Below are positions 56,144 through 63,781 of a DNA stretch of 64,000 nucleotides, piece by piece. The notes beneath the pieces were generated by a model, which saw only the letters and a list, made by a program, of their open reading frames with translations, made no database searches and was not told the DNA's origin. Both the position numbers and the translations under genes were made by a program. The DNA is taken from NCBI RefSeq assembly GCF_004681975.1, contig NZ_SMLK01000002.1, positions 62,001 to 126,000 of the forward strand, written 5' to 3'. Source of the DNA: Ramlibacter humi (GTDB lineage: Bacteria > Pseudomonadota > Gammaproteobacteria > Burkholderiales > Burkholderiaceae_C). The first letter of the stretch is position 1, and each line of letters begins with the position of its first letter.

Positions 56144-58833
56144 CGCCGCACCCCGGCGCATGTCAACGGACCCACGCGCGGAATCTCGTCCGCGCTCGGC
56201 GGGGGCAGGTCGACGTCCACGGTGCACTCCTGGCCGCGGTGCAGCAGGCGGATGCGGCCGTGGTCCTGCAGCCCGGTGACGAAAGCTTCCCCGCGGCGCG
56301 CGACGAAGAATTCCTTGCGGTCCCCCAGCACTTCCACCTGCGCGCCCGCCGGGGCGGGCCCGCCGTCGTCCAGCACCAGCCGGATCAGCGCTCCGCGCCC
56401 GCTGCGGACCGGGAAGACCACTTTCACCGCGCTGCGCGCGGGCGGCACCGCGACCTGCTCGAGGTCGTCGAGCTCGGCGTTGATCGGCAGCTCGCGCGCG
56501 TCAATGCGGATGCTGTTGCTCTCATAGGGGCGCAGCCGGGGCAGGATGGCCGTGCCTTGCGCGTCGGTGCGCGTGAGCGTGCCGCCCTGGAAGCCGATGC
56601 CCACGTCCGCGTAGCCCGGCACCGAGACGACGGCGAAGCTGTCCTCGATGCGGCGCGCGAGGAACGCGTGCCCGTCGGCGAAGGCCACGCCGCCGCTGCC
56701 GCCCAGGCGCAGCGCCTGGGCGTCGCCCGAGACGGAAAGGTCGGCGCTCGCGTAGCCCTTGCCGCCCTGGTAGTAGAGCCCGCCTTCGCTGTAGCCACGG
56801 CCGGCGCGGCTGCCCGCCAGCACGCGGCTCCCCAGCCCCGTTTCCTGCGCCAGGGGAAGGGACGCGGCGGTGTAGCCTTCGGTGCGTCCGTCGCGCCGGC
56901 TGGCGCTGGTGCTGGATGTCCATCGGCCCAGGGGAACCACCAGCGACAGGCTCGCCGAGATGGCGGAAGTGCTGCCGCCCACCCGGTTGAGCGACAGCAC
57001 CAGCGCGGCGTCGCTGCCCACGCGGACCGTGTCGCTGATCGAGATGGAGTGGAGCGCGCCGGCAGCGCCGTTGACGACCTTCGCGGCGGTGAAACCCAGC
57101 GTGCCCAGCACGGGATGCGTGTAGTCGTACGCGACCACGGCGGCCAGGCGCGGGAAGGCCAGCGAGTCGGAAAAGCCCAGCTGTCGGTAGCCCGGCGTGG
57201 CGCCGTCCAGCCGCACGCTGAAGCCGTGCCGCAGGTGACGGTTCTCGATGCCCGCCATGGCCAGCCAGCCGCCTCCCGCGCCGCGGTCGTGGCTGCGCGA
57301 GACGGCGACCTGCGCGAGGGACTGTGCCGAGAGCGCGGTGGACAGCGCCAGTGTCAGTGCCTGCGTCCGGCTGCCCAGCTCGGCCTTCGCCTCGGCCGTC
57401 CGCGAGTCCGAAATGCCGCGGCGGTACAGGCCCGACGCGAAGGCCTGGCCGTAGTCGGCGTCGCGCTGCGCCAGGTTGCGCCGCACCGCACCCGCTTCCA
57501 CGCTCCAGTCGCTGAGCCCCGCGCCGAGCAGCGAGTCGTGGGTGAAGAAGTCCTGCACCACCACGGTCTCGCGGCCGAGCAGGTCGCGCACCACGACGCG
57601 GGCCTGGCCGCTGCCGGTGAGCGCGCCCGGGTTCTCGATGGTGAAGGGGCCGGCCGGCACCTTCGCGGTCTGCCGCAGCGTGTCGTTGACGTAGAGCTCC
57701 ACCGTGCTGGGTGCCACCGACACGCCGCTCAGGGCGGCCAGCGGCTGCGTGACCACGCCGGGCGCCAGCGCGGAATTGCGGCCGGCCTGGATGCCGCCGA
57801 AGTACACCGCGCGCCCGGCCACGCCCGCGCGCGTGGCGCTGTCGCCCAGCCGCACGGTGGTGCCGCTGTCCGGGAGGTCGCGCGTGAACGCGGTTTCCAG
57901 CCGCCGCCAGCGACCCGCGCCGTCCGCGGCGGCGCCGGGATGCCCGGTCACCAGGAAACTCGAGGTCAGCACGCCCGCGGATCCCGACAAGCCCGCTTCC
58001 AGCAGGGCGCCGAAGTCGCGCGTGGCGGCGGCGCCGCGCTGCGATTGCGCCGTGAAGTCGACGTCGTAGTTGAGGAACGCGGCCGGGATCGCCGGCGTGA
58101 CGGGCGGCCGCGGCGCCGCTTCGGGCGAAAGGCGGGTGGCGGCGAAAGCCGCGGGCGAAAACTGCAGTTGAAGCACCTGCGACACCGGGTCCAGCACCGG
58201 CTCGAATCCCGCGACGGAAGACAGCGGGTGCCAGCGCTGCCCGCGGAACTCGACGGGCGCTTGCGCCGGCCGGGCGAGCCGCCACTCGGTGAAGGCTTCC
58301 TCCGGTGCGTGCAGCGCGCCGTCGCGCTCCAGCAGGAGCCAATTGCCCGAGCGGCTGCCGTTGACGATCACTTCCAGCGGCAGCAGCCGCGTCCCTGCTT
58401 CGTTGCGTGCGGTGGCCGGCATCGGCGCGAGGTCGCCCGGAAGCGGCGGTGTCCCGGCGGGCAGCAGGGAGGGCGGCGGCACGAGCAGGTCGACCCGGTT
58501 CTCGGAGGAGAGCAGGCGCAATTCGGCGCCTTCGATGGCGGCGAGCGGGTACCACAGCTGGCCGCTTTCCTCGCGCAACAGCGCGTTCTGCCTGGGACGG
58601 ACGCCCCAGGCGGGAAGGTCGGCGACGCGCACGTGCAGCGCGCCGTTGCGCGACAGCAGCGGCCACGTGCCGAGTGACCGGCCATTGAGGCGCACTTCCA
58701 TCGGCTGCAGCCGGACGTCCGGCGCGGGGCGATCCTTCACCGGCTGCGCCGGCGTGGCGCCGCCGAAGGCAAGAAGCGCTGCCGCGGCGCATGCGCGGGC
58801 GAAGGCCAGGCCGGCACCGCCGCGGTGTCCCAT
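56140..58833 (-). CDS. outer-membrane usher protein of archaic chaperone-usher pilus (CsuD-like)
   Basis: The 897-residue protein starts at ATG 58833, one base after the chaperone stop. It has a signal peptide (LAFARACAAAALLAFGG), an N-terminal chaperone-binding part, a 24-strand beta-barrel with a plug (typical usher blocks RDLPDSGTTVRLGDSAT, AVYFGGIQAGRNSAL, FTIENPGALTGSGQARVVV, FTHDSLLGAGLSDWSVEAG) and C-terminal domains ending GQECTVDVDLPPPSADEIPR. Ushers export and polymerise pilins through the outer membrane. Two repeats of a short element near residues 30-160 (VRLNGRSLGTWPLL and VIVNGSRSGNWLLL) duplicate the N-terminal fold. The ATGA overlap with the tip gene implies coupled translation. 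Confidence 0.9.
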   Translation of the reverse strand: MGHRGGAGLAFARACAAAALLAFGGATPAQPVKDRPAPDVRLQPMEVRLNGRSLGTWPLLSRNGALHVRVADLPAWGVRPRQNALLREESGQLWYPLAAIEGAELRLLSSENRVDLLVPPPSLLPAGTPPLPGDLAPMPATARNEAGTRLLPLEVIVNGSRSGNWLLLERDGALHAPEEAFTEWRLARPAQAPVEFRGQRWHPLSSVAGFEPVLDPVSQVLQLQFSPAAFAATRLSPEAAPRPPVTPAIPAAFLNYDVDFTAQSQRGAAATRDFGALLEAGLSGSAGVLTSSFLVTGHPGAAADGAGRWRRLETAFTRDLPDSGTTVRLGDSATRAGVAGRAVYFGGIQAGRNSALAPGVVTQPLAALSGVSVAPSTVELYVNDTLRQTAKVPAGPFTIENPGALTGSGQARVVVRDLLGRETVVVQDFFTHDSLLGAGLSDWSVEAGAVRRNLAQRDADYGQAFASGLYRRGISDSRTAEAKAELGSRTQALTLALSTALSAQSLAQVAVSRSHDRGAGGGWLAMAGIENRHLRHGFSVRLDGATPGYRQLGFSDSLAFPRLAAVVAYDYTHPVLGTLGFTAAKVVNGAAGALHSISISDTVRVGSDAALVLSLNRVGGSTSAISASLSLVVPLGRWTSSTSASRRDGRTEGYTAASLPLAQETGLGSRVLAGSRAGRGYSEGGLYYQGGKGYASADLSVSGDAQALRLGGSGGVAFADGHAFLARRIEDSFAVVSVPGYADVGIGFQGGTLTRTDAQGTAILPRLRPYESNSIRIDARELPINAELDDLEQVAVPPARSAVKVVFPVRSGRGALIRLVLDDGGPAPAGAQVEVLGDRKEFFVARRGEAFVTGLQDHGRIRLLHRGQECTVDVDLPPPSADEIPRVGPLTCAGVRR

Positions 58834-58834
58834 G

Positions 58835-59590
58835 TCATGGCAGCTGCAGCGCCTGGTCGACGCTCTGGCCATCGTCGAAGAACAGGCGCGCCACCGCCGG
58901 GCCCGCGGCGATCGGGCGGTCGGCCTTGATGCTCAGGCTGTGCCGCGCGCCGGGCAGCAGGTAGGTGCCGCCTTCGAAGCGGGCCAGCTCGTCCTGGCCG
59001 CGCAGCAGCAGGATGGCGCGAACCTGCGCATAGGCATTGCCGGCGTTCTGGCACAGCGCGTTGAAGCTGCGGGCGTCCAGCCGCGCGATGCGGCACTGCA
59101 CGTCCCGCCGGGCGGCCGGCGGCGTGACGAAGACGGGCATCGACATCGCGAGCGAGACCGGCAGCTGCAGCAGGATGTCCTTCTCGGCCTTCGGCAGCGT
59201 GACCTCGGGCACTTCGCGCACGATCATGCGGTAGGCCGATTGGCGCGCCATGTCGGCCGGCGCCAGGCGGGCCAGCCGCACGACCTGGCGCGCGCCGGGG
59301 CCGAGCCGCAGGATGGGCGGCGCCACCAGCAGGTCTTCGGTCAGCACCAGGTCGTCGCTGCCGTCGGGCTTTTGCGACCAGGTGTACAGGTCGGCCTGCA
59401 ACGCGACCTCGGTGTCGCCCTCGTTCGTGATCGTGATCGCCACGGCGCGATCGTTCGGGCTCATGTAGATGCGCACCGGCACGACGGAGAAGCTGCCCGC
59501 GTGGACGGCGGCCGCGGCGAACAGGAGAGCCGCGAAAGGGAGCCGGCCAAGGCGCGCGGCTGCGCGGGGCCGGGAGATCGGATGCTTCAT
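58835..59590 (-). CDS. periplasmic pilus assembly chaperone (PapD/CsuC-like)
   Basis: The 251-residue protein starts at ATG 59590 (MKHPISRPRAAARLGRLPF) with a signal peptide cleaved near VHAGS; an upstream ATG at 59608 would only extend the N-terminus. It has the Ig-like PapD fold: SFSVVPVRIYMSPNDRAVAIT, the GDTEVALQADLYTW strand, PPILRLGPGARQVVRL and YRMIVREVP, and a C-terminal domain ending LFFDDGQSVDQALQLP. It stabilises pilin subunits in the periplasm and delivers them to the usher encoded next. The gene order pilin-pilin-chaperone-usher-tip matches csu operons. Confidence 0.9.
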   Translation of the reverse strand: MKHPISRPRAAARLGRLPFAALLFAAAAVHAGSFSVVPVRIYMSPNDRAVAITITNEGDTEVALQADLYTWSQKPDGSDDLVLTEDLLVAPPILRLGPGARQVVRLARLAPADMARQSAYRMIVREVPEVTLPKAEKDILLQLPVSLAMSMPVFVTPPAARRDVQCRIARLDARSFNALCQNAGNAYAQVRAILLLRGQDELARFEGGTYLLPGARHSLSIKADRPIAAGPAVARLFFDDGQSVDQALQLP

Positions 59591-59636
59591 CGTGGGTCGC
59601 TTGTCCATTACCGGCGTCGCGGCGGTTGCTTCAGCG

Positions 59637-60026
59637 TCAGTAGCTGATGAGAAGCTCGAAAGACTCGCGCGTGCCGGCACCGGCATCGCGCCGCACGGCC
59701 GCCACCGTGGCCACGATGGCCGGCGCTTCCTGGTGCGTGGCGGCGGGCGGGTCGGTCCGGGAGGGACGGGCGTGCACGTAGTAGCGGAAATCGGCTCGCG
59801 GCGACGGCGTGACGCTGACCGGGCCGCCGGGCTCGCACGCCATCTCCAGGACGGCGGTCGTTCCTTCGGACCGCGTACCGCCGGAACATCCCCCGGCCGG
59901 GACGAGGCGAACCTGCACGGAGAGGAGGGCTTGCGCGTTGCCCGCCGTGGCCCATGGGCAGGCGCCGATGGCGCAAGCAAGGAGCAGCGGCCGGAGCATG
60001 CACGCGGGCCCCGGCGACTGCGCCAT
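59637..60026 (-). CDS. small secreted SCPU-like minor pilin (degenerate)
   Basis: A 129-residue protein with a signal peptide (MLRPLLLACAIGACPWATAG after a short leader) and a beta-rich mature part: LLSVQVRLVPAGGCSGG, AVLEMACEPGGPVSVTPSP and a final strand ESFELLISY that mirrors the C-terminal strand of the SCPU pilin. Its position, between the major pilin and the chaperone, is that of csuA/csuB in Csu operons. It has only two Cys and is shorter than usual. Start ATG 60026 is six bases after the upstream stop; ATG 59999 is also possible. Role as a minor subunit is inferred from context. Confidence 0.65.
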   Translation of the reverse strand: MAQSPGPACMLRPLLLACAIGACPWATAGNAQALLSVQVRLVPAGGCSGGTRSEGTTAVLEMACEPGGPVSVTPSPRADFRYYVHARPSRTDPPAATHQEAPAIVATVAAVRRDAGAGTRESFELLISY

Positions 60027-60032
60027 CCCGCT

Positions 60033-60542
60033 TCAGTACGTGACGGTGACGGTGTGGTTGGCCGAGCTGGCCGCGCAGCCCGCGGTGGTGGCGCAGGTGC
60101 CGGCTTGCCCGCCCGCCGCCTGGGCGCCGACGGTGTAGGGCTGGTCGGCGCCGCTGCCTGTCAGTCCCGGCAGCGTGCCGCCGCCGGTGGTGCCGGAATA
60201 GGAGGCGGTGGTGCCGGCCACCACTTTCAGGAAGTAGGTGATGCCCGCGGCGCTGGAGGTGTCCGGCGCGATCGCGATGCTGTAGGGCAGCGTGTTCGAG
60301 CAGCGGACGTTGAAGCTGGTGGACCCCTGCGCCGGCGTTGCCTGGAAAGCGGAATAGGCCAGCGCGATGTTCGTGGTGGCCTGGCTGGCCGGCCCCGTGG
60401 TGTCGATGTTGACGAAGCACTTGGGGGTGAGGGTGATCGCCACCTGGAAGGTGGAGGTCGATGACGCCGCCCGCGCGGCCCCGCCACCCAGCGCGATGGC
60501 GACGCCCGCGATGAGCGCGAGACAGCGAAACAGTCCGTTCAT
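60033..60542 (-). CDS. spore coat U (SCPU) domain major pilin (CsuA/B-like)
   Basis: A 169-residue protein with signal peptide (LFRCLALIAGVAIALGGGAARA) followed by SSTSTFQVAITLTPKCFVNI and the SCPU core IALAYSAFQATPAQGSTSFN, then VRCSNTLPYSIAIAP and C-terminal ANHTVTVTY. The Cys pair and strand order match SCPU pilins of archaic chaperone-usher pili, assembled by donor-strand complementation. It is the first gene of the operon behind a good promoter. ATG 60542 is chosen because it gives a regular signal peptide; the frame is open to 60587. The pili mediate attachment and biofilm formation in other species. Confidence 0.88.
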   Translation of the reverse strand: MNGLFRCLALIAGVAIALGGGAARAASSTSTFQVAITLTPKCFVNIDTTGPASQATTNIALAYSAFQATPAQGSTSFNVRCSNTLPYSIAIAPDTSSAAGITYFLKVVAGTTASYSGTTGGGTLPGLTGSGADQPYTVGAQAAGGQAGTCATTAGCAASSANHTVTVTY

Positions 60543-60597
60543 GATGCGTTCCCGTTGGAGGCTGGGGCAGCCCACATGGCGCCCCAAAAGGCGAATG

Positions 60598-60640
60598 AAT
60601 GTATCGGCCGTGGCTCAACGCTGCAAACGCAGAACGTTTG
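60598..60640 (-). promoter_or_regulatory. promoter and operator-like dyad of the pilus operon
   Basis: On the minus strand TTGCAG (60626-60621), a 17-bp spacer and TACATT (60603-60598) form a strong sigma-70 candidate, about 55 bp before the pilin ATG. A perfect dyad, CAAACG-CAGAA-CGTTTG (60624-60640), overlaps the -35, a location suited to a repressor or an activator. The binding protein is unknown. Confidence 0.5.
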
Positions 60641-60685
60641 AGTTCTACTGGAGCCCGGCGCGAAGTGCGGCTTGGAATGGGGCGG

Positions 60686-60717
60686 CTAATGGCAGGCTAA
60701 CTCTTCGTTCCTAGACT
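60686..60717 (+). promoter_or_regulatory. response-regulator-type direct repeat and promoter of the two-component operon
   Basis: CTAAT (60686-60690) and CTAAC (60697-60701) are repeated with 11-bp periodicity, the pattern bound by OmpR/PmrA-type response regulators. TAGACT (60712-60717) follows 15 bp after the last half-site and can serve as -10, with no -35; the start would be near 60724, ahead of the small ORF. The same layout occurs before the DUF4148 gene (63064-63117), pointing to autoregulation by the response regulator encoded at 60972. Confidence 0.55.
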
Positions 60718-60746
60718 GCCATCACCACTCCCACGTCCACACCACC

Positions 60747-60953
60747 ATGGCAACGTTCACCCTCGCGCCCCTGCTGTTTGCCGCCACGCTGATCGCGGCC
60801 CTGGCGGGTGCGCTGTCGATGCTCGGGATCTCCCTGACCGCCGGCCTGCTGCTGGGCCTGCTGGCGGCCGCGGGCGTGGCCGCCGCGGTGGCGTGGCAAT
60901 TGCGCATGGCCTGTCTCACCGCCCGCTGGAACGCGGGCCGGCGCCTGCGCTGA
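60747..60953 (+). CDS. small two-helix membrane protein of unknown function
   Basis: A 68-residue hydrophobic protein (start MATFTLAPLLFAATLIAALA; two predicted membrane helices, ~4-26 and ~28-50, followed by a basic tail WNAGRRLR). It lies 18 bases upstream of the response regulator, between the inferred promoter and that gene, so it would be the first cistron of the operon. No ribosome-binding site is evident. It is not recognised as a named family. A small membrane modulator of the adjacent sensor kinase is a plausible inference; a chance hydrophobic ORF is the alternative. Confidence 0.55.
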   Translation: MATFTLAPLLFAATLIAALAGALSMLGISLTAGLLLGLLAAAGVAAAVAWQLRMACLTARWNAGRRLR

Positions 60954-60971
60954 AGTTCGAAAGGGAAAGCG

Positions 60972-61655
60972 ATGCGAGTGCTGCTGGTCGAGGACGACGA
61001 GATGATCGGGCAAAGCCTGCACCGGGCGCTCGAGGCCAACGGCATGTCGGTCGACTGGGTCAAGGAAGGTGAACTGGCGCAGAGCGCCATGGCCGACGGC
61101 GGCTACGCCTGCGTGCTGCTGGACCTGGGCCTGCCGCGCCGCGACGGCACCGAGGTGTTGCGCCGCGCGCGCGCCTCCGGCGACCGCACGCCGGTGCTGG
61201 TGCTCACCGCGCGCGATGGCCTGGACGATCGCATCAACGGGCTGGACATCGGCGCCGACGACTACATCGTCAAGCCCTACGAATTCCGCGAGCTGCTGGC
61301 GCGCATGCGCGCGGTCATCCGCCGCCGCGACGGCGCGGCCCATTCCATCATCGGCATCGACGCCGTGCAGCTGGACCTCACCACGCGCGAGGTGCTGGTG
61401 CAGGGCGAAAGGTCGCAGCTGTCGGCGCGCGAGTTCTCGCTGCTGCACGCGCTGCTGGAAAGGCCCGGCGCCATCCTCTCGCGCGACCAGTTGGAAGACC
61501 GCATCTACGGTTGGGGCGAGGAAGTCAGCAGCAACGCGGTCGACGTCCTGATCCACGGCATGCGCCGCAAGCTGGGGCCGGACGTCATCCGCAACGTCCG
61601 CGGGCTGGGCTGGCGCATCGCCGCCGCGCCCGCCACCGCGAAAGGAGCCGCGTGA
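60972..61655 (+). CDS. OmpR-family response regulator (QseB/PmrA-like)
   Basis: The 227-residue protein has a receiver domain with acidic cluster VEDDE (7-11), phospho-acceptor Asp51 in VLLDLGLPRRDG, Thr in VLVLTARD and Lys101 region DDYIVKPYE, and a C-terminal winged-helix (Trans_reg_C) with ALLERPGAILSRDQLEDRIYGW and VDVLIHGMRRKLG. This is the QseB/TctD/PmrA subgroup. Its TGA overlaps the ATG of the sensor kinase (TGATG), with which it pairs. Two 11-bp-phased CTAA boxes, before its own operon and before the DUF4148 gene, are likely targets. Signal is unknown. Confidence 0.93.
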   Translation: MRVLLVEDDEMIGQSLHRALEANGMSVDWVKEGELAQSAMADGGYACVLLDLGLPRRDGTEVLRRARASGDRTPVLVLTARDGLDDRINGLDIGADDYIVKPYEFRELLARMRAVIRRRDGAAHSIIGIDAVQLDLTTREVLVQGERSQLSAREFSLLHALLERPGAILSRDQLEDRIYGWGEEVSSNAVDVLIHGMRRKLGPDVIRNVRGLGWRIAAAPATAKGAA

Positions 61656-63055
61656 TGCACATCCTCTCCTCGGGTCCCATGTGCTCGCTGCGGCGGGCAC
61701 TGCTGCTGTGGCTGGTGCCGCTGTTCCTGATCGTCGGCGCCGCATCGGCCGCGTTCTCGTACTGGAGCTACAACCGCATGGTCGGCGAGTTCCTGGACGA
61801 GCAGATGATGCAGCTGGGCGACTCCATCGTCATGCAGGACGAGCGCGTGGCGCTGCCTCCGGTCACCACCGAGCGGGTGCACAAGTGGGGCAGCTACATC
61901 GCGCAGGTGTGGACGCCCGAAGGCCGGCTCGAGCGCGCGTCGCTCGCCGGCGTGGACGTGCCGCTGGGCAGGTCGCCCGGCTTCCAGGACTTCATGGTGG
62001 ACGGCAGCCCCTGGCGCGCGTACACCACGCCGCCCGCGAAGGGCACGGGCAACCGCGTGCAGATCGTGCAGAGCGGCGAGTTCCGCCGCCAGCTGGCGGT
62101 GGAGCGCGCGGGCGCCGCGCTGGCGCCGGTGATGATCCTGCTGCCGCTGGCCATCCTGATCCTGTGGGGCGTGGCCGCCAAGCTTTCGCGCGAGGTGCAC
62201 AACATCGGCCGCGCCGCCGCGGAGCAGGACGTCAACGACATCCACGAGCTGCCCATGACGCGCGTGCCGGCCGAGGTGGCGCCGCTGGTGGAATCGTTCA
62301 ACGACCTGCTGGCACGGCTGCGTGACGCCTTCGAAACCAAGCGCCGGTTCGTGCAGGACGCGGCGCACGAGCTGCGCACGCCCATCACCGCCGTGGCGCT
62401 GCAGCTGGAGAACGTGCGTCGCGACCTGCCGCCCGGCGCGTGCCTGGACAGCTTCAGCCAGCTGCAGGCCGGCGTCAGCCGCGCGCAGCGCCTGGTGGAC
62501 CAGCTGCTCAAGCTCTTGCGCAACGACACCCGGGCCGCGCAGGAAGCGCCGGTCATGGTGGACCTGCAGGCGCAGGTGCACCAGAGCATCGACGGCCTGA
62601 TCGCGCTGGCGGACCAGCAGGGCATCGACCTGGGCTTCGTCTCGGACGGCGCGCCGCTGCCCGCGCCCCTGCTGCGCTGCGCCGCCGGCGACCTGCGCAG
62701 CCTGCTGGACAACCTGATCGAGAACGCGCTGCGCTACACGCCGCAAGGCGGCGTGGTCGACGTGCGGCTGGCGGCCACGCCGCGCGGTCCCGTGATCGAG
62801 GTGGTGGACACCGGGCCGGGCATCCCGCAGGACCAGCTCGGCCGCGTGTTCGACCGCTTCTTCCGCGTGCCCGGCACCGGGCCGCGCGGCAGCGGCCTGG
62901 GGCTGTCCATCGCGCAGTCGGCGGCGCAGCGATGCGGCCTGCGCGTGGTGCTGCGCAACCGCGACGACCGCAGCGGCCTCATCGCGCGCATCGAGCCCGC
63001 CGCCGCGACGGCCGGCCATGCGCCTGCGCGGCCGCTGTCCCCGGCGGTGGCCTGA
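61655..63055 (+). CDS. sensor histidine kinase (QseC/TctE-like)
   Basis: The 466-residue protein starts at ATG 61655 with AAAGGAG seven bases upstream. It has two membrane helices (LLLWLVPLFLIVGAASAAF near 15-33 and PVMILLPLAILILWGVAA near 153-170) flanking a ~110-residue periplasmic sensor. HAMP-like and HisKA regions follow with phospho-acceptor His238 in AAHELRTPITAVALQLENV, and a HATPase_c domain with N-box LLDNLIENALRYTP, G1 DTGPGIP and G2 GSGLGLSIAQ. The sensor domain resembles the QseC/TctE-type 2CSK_N region. It phosphorylates the adjacent response regulator; ligand unknown. Confidence 0.93.
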   Translation: MHILSSGPMCSLRRALLLWLVPLFLIVGAASAAFSYWSYNRMVGEFLDEQMMQLGDSIVMQDERVALPPVTTERVHKWGSYIAQVWTPEGRLERASLAGVDVPLGRSPGFQDFMVDGSPWRAYTTPPAKGTGNRVQIVQSGEFRRQLAVERAGAALAPVMILLPLAILILWGVAAKLSREVHNIGRAAAEQDVNDIHELPMTRVPAEVAPLVESFNDLLARLRDAFETKRRFVQDAAHELRTPITAVALQLENVRRDLPPGACLDSFSQLQAGVSRAQRLVDQLLKLLRNDTRAAQEAPVMVDLQAQVHQSIDGLIALADQQGIDLGFVSDGAPLPAPLLRCAAGDLRSLLDNLIENALRYTPQGGVVDVRLAATPRGPVIEVVDTGPGIPQDQLGRVFDRFFRVPGTGPRGSGLGLSIAQSAAQRCGLRVVLRNRDDRSGLIARIEPAAATAGHAPARPLSPAVA

Positions 63056-63063
63056 GCGCCACC

Positions 63064-63117
63064 CTAATTCCCAGCTAAGGGAGTCCTCACGGCCAGCCAA
63101 GAGTCGGGGCCTACATT
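63064..63117 (+). promoter_or_regulatory. 11-bp-phased response-regulator box array and promoter of the DUF4148 gene
   Basis: CTAAT (63064), CTAAG (63075), CTCAC (63086) and CCAAG (63097) follow one another at exact 11-bp intervals, the last two degenerate. TACATT (63112-63117), 15 bp after the last box start, is the -10, with no -35. Distance and order match the site before the two-component operon (60686-60717), so the local response regulator probably activates this gene. Confidence 0.55.
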
Positions 63118-63206
63118 GGAATCACGGACGGCGCAGCGAGCAGACAAGACCTCCCGCTCGCGTCCTCCGGAACGCAGACCCAACCCGACCCTGAAAGGAA
63201 CTCACC

Positions 63207-63500
63207 ATGAACGCCAAGACTCTCCTCGCCGTCGCTTCCGTCGCCGCCGCCTTCTCGGGCATGGCCCGTGCCGGTGAAGCCGACCAGTTCCTGAGCAGCC
63301 CGCAAGTCCAGAACCAGCAGCGTTCGCGCGCGGAAGTGAAGGCCGAAGCCGTGCAGGCCGCGCGCAACGAGCGCTTCGGTGAAGCGGACCTCTCGGTGCC
63401 GGCGCAGTGGGCCCATGCCGCCCGCAACACCCACGCCGTGCGGGACGAAGCCGCGCAGGCCGTGCGCCTGGGCCAGATCCGTGCCGGCGAAGCCAGCTGA
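63207..63500 (+). CDS. DUF4148 domain-containing secreted protein
   Basis: The 97-residue protein has a signal peptide (MNAKTLLAVASVAAAFSGMARA) and a mature part with SRAEVKAEAVQAARN, the DUF4148 (PF13663) signature, rich in Ala, Gln and Arg, and ending GQIRAGEAS. DUF4148 proteins are small periplasmic or secreted proteins abundant in Burkholderiales; function unknown. AAAGGA lies seven bases before the ATG. The gene has its own promoter with four phased CTAA-like boxes, followed by a strong terminator, so it is a single-gene unit probably controlled by the upstream two-component system. Confidence 0.9.
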   Translation: MNAKTLLAVASVAAAFSGMARAGEADQFLSSPQVQNQQRSRAEVKAEAVQAARNERFGEADLSVPAQWAHAARNTHAVRDEAAQAVRLGQIRAGEAS

Positions 63501-63514
63501 GCGAGCCACCCGCC

Positions 63515-63550
63515 CATGAAAAACGGCGCCTCAGGGCGCCGTTTTTCATG
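63515..63550. terminator. strong intrinsic bidirectional terminator
   Basis: A perfect 16-bp stem, CATGAAAAACGGCGCC (63515-63530) with GGCGCCGTTTTTCATG (63535-63550), loop TCAG, with A and T runs on opposite sides. It ends the DUF4148 transcript on the plus strand and the hypothetical gene on the minus strand. Confidence 0.92.
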
Positions 63551-63562
63551 GGGTGGCCGTTT

Positions 63563-63781
63563 TCAGGCCGGGCGGGTGTAGATGAACTCGAACGACGCCG
63601 CCGAGACGCTGTGGCGCTCGCCCGGGTCGCGGCTGGTACGGCCCAGCGGGCGCATGCGGCCCCTGGTCTCGCTGCGGGCGCCGCGCTCGAGCGTCAGCGT
63701 GTGCTGGAACTCCAGCGGCAGGTCGGTGCCGGCGGCGGTGTCGACCAGCGGGGTGGGCAGGGGCGGCAGCTCGATGAACAT
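63563..63781 (-). CDS. small hypothetical protein
   Basis: A 72-residue frame begins at ATG 63781 (MFIELPPLPTPLVDTAAGTD) and ends SFEFIYTRPA. It has a strand-rich composition with basic residues (GRMRPLGRTSRDPGERHS) and no signal peptide or membrane helix. The frame is open further upstream to 63976, but that part is of low quality. It uses the shared terminator at 63515-63550, which supports it being a real transcription unit. No family is recognised. Confidence 0.5.
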   Translation of the reverse strand: MFIELPPLPTPLVDTAAGTDLPLEFQHTLTLERGARSETRGRMRPLGRTSRDPGERHSVSAASFEFIYTRPA

